A stretch of 64,000 bases of DNA, from positions 46,527,773-46,591,772 of the forward strand of contig NC_133771.1 in the NCBI RefSeq assembly GCF_003597395.2. Reading direction: 5' to 3'. This DNA comes from Chelonoidis abingdonii (Eukaryota; Chordata; Testudines; Testudinidae). Shown here piece by piece: positions 56,589-64,000 of this stretch (position 1 is its first letter; each line of letters opens with the position of its first letter). Under the pieces are notes generated by a model that saw nothing but the letters and a program-made list of their open reading frames with translations, made no database searches and was not told the DNA's origin. The position numbers were made by a program, and so were the translations under genes.

Positions 56589-59314
56589 GTTGGTTGGAAA
56601 CAGGAAAAACAGATACAGGTTTAGACAGGCAGCAAGCATCTTCAGACAGATACCAAACACAAATAAAGATATTAGCCTCTTGGATTACAGCAAACTGGGT
56701 CTGTGTGCACATGCATGTGTGCACATATTTGATGTATTTTGTGAACAAACTGCTTGATGGCTCAGGGGTCTAGGAGCTGTGGCACTGTGTGGAAACAAAA
56801 TTTGATTATTATTAGTTATTTGTTTTATGGTGACATTAGAGGACAGAGGATCAGGGCCATATTGTATGAGGTGCTGTATGAAGGTCCTTGTACCAAAGAG
56901 CCTAACTTCACGCACTGTGAGAAGTCAGTGGGACTACTCAGTGTGTAAAGTTGAACAAATGTGTAAATCTTTTTAAGGATCCAGCCCTAAAAGTTGATAC
57001 TATGGATATTATGCAATTTGAGTTAAACTCTGTACCTTGCCTAACAGATTATGGTAAAATGATAAACTAAACAGCAACCATTGAAGTGTTTCCTACATGT
57101 ACAAAACACTAGCATATGTCCAATACTTGAACAAAGTTTCCCATTCAAGGAAAAGGAGAGATTCTGGACATACTAGCCACAGCACCAAAACATGAAAATG
57201 AGGGCTATTTAAATTCATAAATTGTAAGTGACATGACTTTTGAAATCATATAATGTTGCCATTCTCACAACTCCATTGCACAATATTTGATTGCTTTCAG
57301 ATATATTGATGCATGCAATTAGTTGAGAATCTCAGGTTTCCTTTTCTTAAAAAAATAAAGGTTTCCAGTCTTCATGGCTGTGGGGAAAAAACTTGAAAAT
57401 GTGACTTCTAAAGGCTCAAACACCAGAAGGTAAATGAAAGGATACATTTTTTTTTAGTCTCATGATTTTTAAGCCAATGTCATTGTTTTGGGGGACTCGA
57501 CTCTCAATTTTTGGATGTTTGGCAACACTGAGTATAAAATGGAATACCCTAAAACTTCAGCAGGTCCCAGTTTCATCCCAGTGAAGAAAGGGAACGTTTT
57601 CAAAATCTCAAAAAAATTTCTGTCAAGAAAACCATTTTCCACCTAGCTCTATACTACACTTATTTAATTCTGTGTTATGATGAAATCTACCAATATTGCA
57701 GTAATATAGGTTTACACAGAAATTATTTATAACCAATGGGAGGTCAGAAGGTATTATAAGAGGAACAGATGAAAACAAACAGTAGTGCAGCACTTTGGCA
57801 AATAAAAAGAATTCATTCTGTTTCCTGGTCTGCCGTGCACACACCCGAATTCTCTTGACACTTCATTTTATGCATTGTCAATCAAAACTGCCTCAGACTG
57901 AAAATGTAGGGGTAGTATAAAATAAAATTTGAATTTGACACCCAAGAAATAACAAAAATATATGTTCTATTCTCTTTTTTCCCCATCTGCAGTACACAAG
58001 CTGAATTTATTTTTCATTTTTAACATAGCTAATTATTCCGTTTTCAAAATCTTCAAAGTATCTTAGGTCTTTCTGTTCAAATATTTATTGCAAAACTAAA
58101 TATTAAAATATGAGCCCTGCAAATATTTTACGGTCAAGTACATTTTGTATTCTAAAGAGTTTGATTGTAATTAATCACAAGGATGGTATATTTTGACTTT
58201 TTACACACAATTTCAGAAGTTTTTTTGTTTTTTGTATTTTTTTTAAGAAACAGGTGACTCATGCTATGAATACTTACACTGGAAACAATGCACAAGTTAC
58301 TTAAAACATTTTTTAATTTAAGCCATATTATTAAACTCTCTGGTCATAAATCAGTTCTCTTGTGTACTGTTAACAGACACATGGTTTTACAAGCTACATA
58401 TAGTCATGATCCCATATATTATATCCGAAGGTGGAGTCAAGACCAAAGGCAAAAAAATGGGACCACAACAGCTGTTCATAGTCTCCATAATTTTACTTTT
58501 ACTGTAATATCTGACTGCTGTAGTCCAGTGCTTACATATTCAGTGGTTTGCATCTCTTTTAACATTTGAAGTTGTGAATGCAAACTTCCTTTGCTTTTAG
58601 GTATCTTAAACATGCCAACCCTACCCCTCATTTCATTACAGCAGTGGAATCTCATGTTACTTAATTTTCCTTGTAAGATAGATATATCAATTCACATATT
58701 AGTGTCTTGAAATATCCTCTTTTTTAATCTTTCATTTTGTACGCTTTCTGATGATAATTTTGTAAATACCATATGCACTATAGAAAAAAGCTATGAGAAT
58801 TCATTAGATATTTTTTCCCTTTATAAATATATGGCAGCAAGATTAAATCCTAAAGCAGGGTGTGCTGTTGCAGCAAGTCTGAAAATTAAACTTGTGCTGT
58901 CAGTCAAGTGCTTTCAGATTGTCAGCTTGTCCACCAGTTGACCTTGATGGTATTCTTCCAAGACACTGTTAAATTGTGGTGTATAAAAATCAGATGAGGA
59001 TATAAAATATGTAAAGCTGCCAAGTTCCATCCAGAGGCTGAAGGGAGATTTGAGAGAGATTGGAAGGAGTGTTGAAGTAATTAGTGCAATCATATAACAC
59101 AATCAATTGCCATTGTCTAAATATTTGCCAAAAAAGGACTTAAGAGCATACCACAATAACTCCTAATGTTGCCTTGGAAATTCAAAACACAAAAATATTC
59201 ATTAATCCAGCATCACTCCTGTGGATGCTCATTGAATTTTTATTTTGTTTTGTTCTGCAGGTTTTCTTTGGCAATGCACCCAGGCATTACCTGTCTTCCT
59301 AATTCTGTTGTTCT
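56589..59314. other. Intronic DNA, nothing recognised
   Basis: 2.7 kb of AT-rich sequence. I looked here on the - strand for ANGPT2 exon 5 and did not find the conserved start of the fibrinogen-like domain. No RNA gene or repeat recognised. Confidence 0.45.
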
Positions 59315-59400
59315 TACAAGAATGACCCTACTGGGTCAGACCAAAGGTCCATCTAGCCCAGTATCCTGTCTTCGTACAGTGCCCTTAACTGACTCTGGTA
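59315..59400 (-). repeat. CR1 3' tail fragment
   Basis: 'actgggtcagaccaaaggtc', 'catctagcccagtatcctgt' is the reverse complement of the CR1 3' segment. Short and non-coding. Confidence 0.8.
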
Positions 59401-59636
59401 CCTCTCTCGAGTGTCCCACATTTTACACAGTTGCATTTTGATCAGATTTTATAGGGTTTTTCCACCATACTGCTTCATCCCTAGACCTGCTTGCACTTGT
59501 GGTTCTTGGCAAAACTGTCTGCAAGCTGCAGAGCCCACACAGCTGCTTCTCTGCCAGTCCTTCCAGCTATCCTTAGAGCCATTTTAGAACCCCTCCTCCC
59601 TCAGTCAGGGCTTGTTTAGATGAGGAAGTTATTTTA

Positions 59637-59830
59637 TATAATGGAGATATACCCATCTCCTAGAACTGGAAGGAACCCTGAAGGGTCATTGAGTCCAGCC
59701 CCCTGCCTTCACTAGCAGGACCAAGTACTAATTTTGCCCCAGATCCCTAAGTGGCCCCCTTAAGGATTGAACTCACAACCCTGGGTTTAGCAGGCCAGTG
59801 CTGAAACCACTAAGCTATCCCTGCCTCCTC
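59637..59830 (-). repeat. tRNA-derived SINE with CR1-type tail
   Basis: The tail 'ggagatatacccatctcc' is at the left and the tRNA-like head 'acaaccctgggtttagcagg' at the right, ending 'aaaccactaagctatccctg'. This is the best preserved of the three copies of this SINE. Confidence 0.88.
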
Positions 59831-59984
59831 AGTTGCACTGATTTAAAATTGATTTTGGAAACTGATTTAAATCAAACTGGTGCAAAACCCCAGATTCCTA
59901 ATCTTTTTAAAATAAACTGAAAAAAGCCTGGTTTAAACCAAAATAAATGTATCCATGCTGGGGTTTGCACCAATTTAACTAACA

Positions 59985-60182
59985 GTATGTCTACACTACA
60001 AAAAGGTGTGTTCTTAACTTGCATTAGCTAATTTGGGTCAGACATGGCAACTTACCTTTTAACTCAGCTCATATTTAAGGGGTGTGGCGATGTCTTCACT
60101 ACTGTTTCAACCCAAATTAGCTCACGTGAGTTAGCTAATCTGAATTAAGAAAACACCTTTTTGTAATGTAGACATAGCCTCA
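59985..60182. repeat. Palindromic MITE
   Basis: The left arm 'tatgtctacactacaaaaag' and 'gtgtgttcttaactt' is matched in reverse complement by 'aattaagaaaacaccttttt' and 'gtaatgtagacata'. The element is nearly one long hairpin. Non-coding. Confidence 0.8.
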
Positions 60183-60637
60183 GTTTAAAGTCATATATTT
60201 TAGTTAAACTAGTACAGTTTTCTTAGGTAGACAAGGCCTCACTGACTGCACAGCTGGACTGGCTGAGCCCCAATGAGCGTGTTCATCCATGCTGAGCAGC
60301 TTCTGCCTGCCTACAGCACCTTGCAGCCACTTACATTTACTCTCCCACATCCAGTTTCTTAGAGTAAGGTAGACTGCTAGGCGTTTCTCCATCTGAGAGG
60401 GCTGGGCTGGAGGGAACTGTGGTCTGTGTAAAGGGACAAAGACTGCAAGGCCTGCCTTCCTTCCCTTCCCATGGCCCACCCCACCCTCAACCACTGACAA
60501 GCATCAATGGTTTATTGGGCTTTCCTTTATTGGCAAAGGATTTATGCTCCTAAGATTGTGTTGGAGAGTCCTGTTGGTGAACTGGCAGGTGCTGCTAAAT
60601 CGAGGAGGTATTTATAGCAAGAATGCTCCAGTTGCCT
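60183..60637. other. Intronic DNA, nothing recognised
   Basis: Mixed-composition sequence with a - strand open frame (60204-60500) of no recognised family. Confidence 0.4.
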
Positions 60638-60904
60638 ACAGTGTTCCCTCTAATTTTTCCTTCACATCACCTTCATATTGGTGCACATAACAAAATTCAT
60701 GGGTGAGGGTGGGGCCTAGGGGTTTGGAGTGTAGGAGGGGGCTCAGGGCTGGGGCAGAGGGTTGGGATGCAGGGGTGTGAGGACTCTGGCTGGGTGTGTG
60801 GGTCTGGGGTGAGGCCAGGAATGAAGGGCAGAGGGTTGGGTGCAGGGGGTGTGGGCTCTGGGGTGGGGCTTGAGATGAGGGGTTTGGGATGCAGGGGAGG
60901 CTAC

Positions 60905-62788
60905 AGCGGGGAGAGAGGACTCCCATCAGTAGGACAGAAGGAAGCTTACAAAAAATGGAAGCTTGGACAGATGACTGGGGAGGCATATAAGATTATTGCT
61001 CGGGCCTGCAGGGATAGAATCAGAAAGGCCAAAGGGCAATTTGAGTTGAAACTAGCAAGGGATGTGAAGGATAATAGGAAGGGGTTTTACAAGTATGTAA
61101 GCAACAAGAAGAGGATTAGGGATGGTGTAGGTCCCTTACTCAATGAGGCAGGTATCCTAGTGGTGGAAGATATGGAAAAGGCTGAAGTACTCAATTCCTT
61201 CTTCACTTCAGTCTTTACGGGCAGGATCAACTCCCAGACTACTACACTGGGGAACGCAGAGAGGAGAGGAGGAGAGCAGCCCACTGTGATAGAGGGTCAG
61301 GTTAGGGACTACTTAAAGACGTTAGACGTGCACAAGTCTATGGGACCGGACGAACTGCATCCGAGGGTGCTGAGGGAGTTAGCTGATGTGATTGCAGAGC
61401 CGTTGACCATTATCTTTGAAAATTCATGGCGAACAGGAGAGGTCCCAGAGGACTGGAAGAAAGTAAATATATTACCTATCTTTAAGACAGGGAAAAAGGA
61501 GTATCCAGTGAACTACAGACCAATCAGTCTCACCTCAATCCCTGGAAAAATCATGGAGCAGGTGCTGAAGGAATCCATCCTGAAACACTTAGAGGAAAAC
61601 AAGGTGATCAGAAGCAGTCAGCATGGATTCACCAAGGGTAAATCATGCCTGACCAACCTGATTGCTTTCTACGATGAGATGACTGGACTTGTGGATGGGG
61701 GCAAAGCTGTTGATGTTGTATACCTTGACTTTAGTAAGGCTTTTGACACGGTTTCCCACAGCATTCTCATCAGCAAACTAAGGAAGTATGGGTTGGAGGA
61801 ATGGACTGTGAAGTGGATAGAAAATTGGTTGAATCAACGGGCTCAGCGGGTAGGTATCAATGGCACACTCTCTAGTTGGCAACCAGTAACAAGTGGTGTG
61901 CCCCAGGGGTCTGTCTTAGGGCCCGTTCTATTCAATGTCTTCATTAATGATCTTGATGATGGGATAGATTGCACATTAAGTAAATTTGCAGATGACACCA
62001 AGTTGGGGGGAGTGGTGGACACGCTGGAGGGCAGGGATAGGATTCAGGGAGACTTAGACAAATTGGAGAAGTGGGCCACAAGAAACCTCATGAAGTTCAA
62101 CAAGGACAAGTGCAAAGTCCTGCACTTAGGACAGAAAAACCCCATGCACTGCTACAGGCTGGGGACTGTTTGGCTAAGTAGCAGTGCTGAAGAAAAGGAT
62201 CTTGGGGTTACGGTAGATGGAAAGTTGAACATGAGCCTACAGTGTGCTCTTGTAGCCAAAAAGGCTAATAACATACTGGGCTGTATTAGTAGGAGTGTTG
62301 CCAGCAGATCGAGGGATGTGATTATTCCCCTCTATTCGGCACTGGTGAGGCCGCATCTGGAATATTGTGTCCAGTTTTGGGCGCCACACTACAAAAAGGA
62401 TGTGGAACAATTGGAGAGAGTCCAGCGGAGGGCAACAAAAATGATTAGAGGACTGGAGCACATGACTTATGAAGAGAGACTGAAGGAACTGGGCTTATTT
62501 AGCCTGCAGAAGAGAAGACTAAGGGGGGATTTGATAGCAACCTTCAACTACTTGAAGGGATGCTCCAAGGAGGAGGGAGCTAGGCTGTTCTCAGTGGTGA
62601 CGGAGGACAGAACAAGGAGCAATGGTTTGAAGTTGCAGTTGCGGAAGTCGAGGCTGGATATTAGAAAAAACTTTCTGACTAGGAGAGTGGTGAAGTATTG
62701 GAATGGGTTACCTAGGGAGGTGGTAGAATCTCCATCTTTAGAGCTATTTAAAGTCCAGCTAGACCACACCCTGGCTGGGATTATTTAG
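60905..62788 (+). CDS. CR1 reverse transcriptase, 5'-truncated, frame intact
   Basis: The open frame (it starts upstream at 60767 by read-through of the host element) carries the non-LTR RT motifs in order: [50 protein letters not shown] (from 61715), [20 protein letters not shown] and the catalytic FADD (61984-61995). The C-terminal domain follows, with [17 protein letters not shown] and [19 protein letters not shown], ending at TAG. No stop or frameshift interrupts about 620 codons, so the insertion is recent. Without the endonuclease and ORF1 it cannot retrotranspose alone; it is an enzyme remnant, not a host gene. Confidence 0.9.
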   Translation, partial: SGERGLPSVGQKEAYKKWKLGQMTGEAYKIIARACRDRIRKAKGQFELKLARDVKDNRKGFYKYVSNKKRIRDGVGPLLNEAGILVVEDMEKAEVLNSFFTSVFTGRINSQTTTLGNAERRGGEQPTVIEGQVRDYLKTLDVHKSMGPDELHPRVLRELADVIAEPLTIIFENSWRTGEVPEDWKKVNILPIFKTGKKEYPVNYRPISLTSIPGKIMEQVLKESILKHLEENKVIRSSQHGFTKGKSCLTNLIAFYDEMTGLVDGGKAVDVVYLDFSKAFDTVSHSILISKLRKYGLEEWTVKWIENWLNQRAQRVGINGTLSSWQPVTSGVPQGSVLGPVLFNVFINDLDDGIDCTLSKFADDTKLGGVVDTLEGRDRIQGDLDKLEKWATRNLMKFNKDKCKVLHLGQKNPMHCYRLGTVWLSSSAEEKDLGVTVDGKLNMSLQCALVAKKANNILGCISRSVASRSRDVIIPLYSALVRPHLEYCVQFWAPHYKKDVEQLERVQRRATKMIRGLEHMTYEERLKELGLFSLQKRRLRGDLIATFNYLKGCSKEEGARLFSVVTEDRTRSNGLKLQLRKSRLDIRKNFLTRRVVKYWNGLPREVVESPSLELFKVQLDHTLAGII

Positions 62789-62878
62789 GGAAAATGGTCC
62801 TGCCTTTAGCAGGGGGTTGGACTAGATGACCTCATGAGGTCCCTTCCAACCTTTTGATTCTATGATTCTATGACTTGG
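60905..62878 (+). mobile_element. Young 5'-truncated CR1 LINE
   Basis: About 1.97 kb with an open RT frame to 62788, then the CR1 3' UTR ('gaaaatggtcctgccttt', 'ggactagatgacctcatgag') ending in the ATTCTATG octamer repeat. The endonuclease domain and the first ORF are missing. The 5' border is placed where the host element's G-rich repeats stop. Confidence 0.9.
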
Positions 62879-63390
62879 GCTTGGGTGGGGAAGAGGTGCC
62901 TCTCTCTACCATGGGAGCTCTGGGGCTGGGACTGCAGGATAGGCGCCCCTCCCCCAGCCCCAGCAGGTCCGGGCCAGGGGAGGGCTGCCCCAACCATGAC
63001 TGGGTCTGGGCTGCTCCAGCCATGAGTGGATCCAGGGCACTCCAGGGTCGGGCCGCAGCAGGTCCAGGCCGCAGGCTGAGTTGGGGGCGGGGTAGGGGTG
63101 CCTCTCCGGCAGCAGGTTGGCAGCTGGACTGGGTTGGGGGAGGGGCACCCTAGCTTTGGCAGGTCCCTGGGTGGGTTCCTTGAGCACCTGAACGGTGCTA
63201 AATAGGCTGCTGCACAGCCGTGCAGCTTACAGGGAACTTAGGTTGCTTATACTGGCCTGCTGTCCTTGTTTGATCCAGGTACATTTGAAGAGGCGGCTAG
63301 CCTTGTTGTGTTATACAGCTGTGTGCTGATACATACAGTGATTTTAACTGTTGCAGCACAGTGGAAGTTATGTTAGTAAATCATCAGTAC

Positions 63391-64000
63391 AGTAGAACCT
63401 CAAAGATACGAACACCAGAGTTCACACCAGTGTCTACCAGACACCCAGTGAAACTAAAAGTCCTCAATCAGGCCTCAGCATGCGCATGCACACAGAGCAA
63501 ATACTGTACTGCCTTGGGTCTTCAGCCACTGCGTGGGGTTGAGACTGCAGCTGCAGGCGTGTGGGAATCAGGGCTCTGGGCGGATGTGGGGGCTCGGGGC
63601 TTCTGACCCTTGGGAGCACCGGTTCCCAGGGCTTTAAACCGGGCGAAGCGCTGGGGCTTGTGGCTTCAGCCCTGTGGATCTGTTCCCAGTTTCAGTGTGG
63701 GAGTGGGAGCGCGTTGGGGATCAGGGCTTCAGCACTGTGTCTCCACTCCCAGTTTCAGCTCTGTGGTGGTTCGGGGGCTTGGGCTTTAGCTATGCAGGGA
63801 GCGCTGGTTTCAGCCCCAGCGCTCCCCCCCGCCCCCAGTAACTAAAGCCCAGATATGCAGCGCCCCCACTACCCAGCTGAAGCCAGGAATGGAGCTGTGG
63901 GGCTGAAGCCCCAATCCCTGGTGCTCCCAGGGGGCAGAAGCCCTGAGCCCCTGACCAGGAGCCCCAGTGGGCCCCTAGGGGCAGAAGCCCCAACTGCACC
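63391..64000 (+). mobile_element. Tigger-like TIR element, runs off the window
   Basis: It starts 'cagtagaacctcaaagatac' and 'gaacaccagagttcacacc', like a Tigger/pogo end, then has a GC-rich core with 'gggcttcagccctgtgg'-type units. The core matches 56273-56560 in opposite orientation. No transposase is visible, and the right end is outside the window. Confidence 0.6.

Larger units (their letters stand above)
60638..63235. mobile_element. hAT-like element split by a CR1 insertion
   Basis: The left end 'cagtgttccctctaattttt' (from 60640) and right end 'cagcttacagggaactta' (to about 63240) are imperfect inverted termini. The G-rich core 'ggggctcagggctggggc' continues on both sides of the CR1 at about 60905-62878. 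Removing the CR1 leaves an element of roughly 0.6 kb. Confidence 0.65.

Noticed and set aside
60767..60904. The first 46 codons of the CR1 frame as its true N-terminus.
   Set aside because: This part is the G-rich core of the surrounding hAT-like element, read through by chance.

Overview
The window is nuclear DNA from a reptile-grade vertebrate, most likely a turtle. This is inferred from CR1 LINE tails, a tRNA-headed SINE with a CR1-type tail, Penelope-like elements, several DIRS-type tyrosine-recombinase retrotransposons and MIR relics in AT-rich introns. No bacterial operons, CRISPR arrays or rRNA/tRNA genes are visible.

Host genes. One MCPH1 exon lies on the + strand (26376-26453, BRCT-region exon, phase 0 at both ends). 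Four ANGPT2 exons lie on the - strand (exon 6 46541-46642, exon 7 45812-45978, exon 8 33529-33659, terminal exon 9 31764-31924). They encode most of the fibrinogen-like domain, end in the ANGPT2-type C-terminus, and have exon lengths 102/167/131 like the human gene. This reproduces the known vertebrate arrangement in which ANGPT2 is nested, antisense, in an MCPH1 intron. ANGPT2 exons 1-5 and the other MCPH1 exons were not found. A possible terminal exon of an unidentified - strand gene sits at 344-509.

Layout. 1-4190: intron with a CR1 tail and a DIRS relic. 4190-9182: LTR-like repeat, CR1 tail, deleted Tigger/pogo transposon, SINE and the left end of a DIRS element. 9354-9378: a 25-N gap. 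9379-14400: an indel-rich second copy of 4190-9182, best read as an assembly artefact. 14250-20297: the young DIRS element (gag-like region, RT with YLDDW, RNase H, tyrosine recombinase, inverted termini, internal complementary region). 20860-26185: an older DIRS with a third DIRS 5' piece nested in it, ending about 190 bp before the MCPH1 exon. 26723-31763: a MITE, a hAT element, unique sequence and the probable ANGPT2 3' UTR. 33660-45811: ANGPT2 intron 7 with a DNA transposon, a possible LTR, a MITE, a MIR and another DIRS carrying two hAT insertions and a SINE. 46643-64000: ANGPT2 intron 5 or beyond, with hAT, MIR, CR1, a Penelope-like element with a GIY-YIG remnant, an inverted pair of Penelope ends, an exact 1284-bp tandem duplication next to a second 25-N gap, and a 5'-truncated CR1 with an intact reverse transcriptase frame inside a hAT-like element.

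I found no convincing new biological system. The points most worth following are the unidentified - strand exon candidate, the DIRS cluster with readable internal complementary regions, the decayed hammerhead-like Penelope ends, and the two assembly problems, which would mislead automatic annotation.
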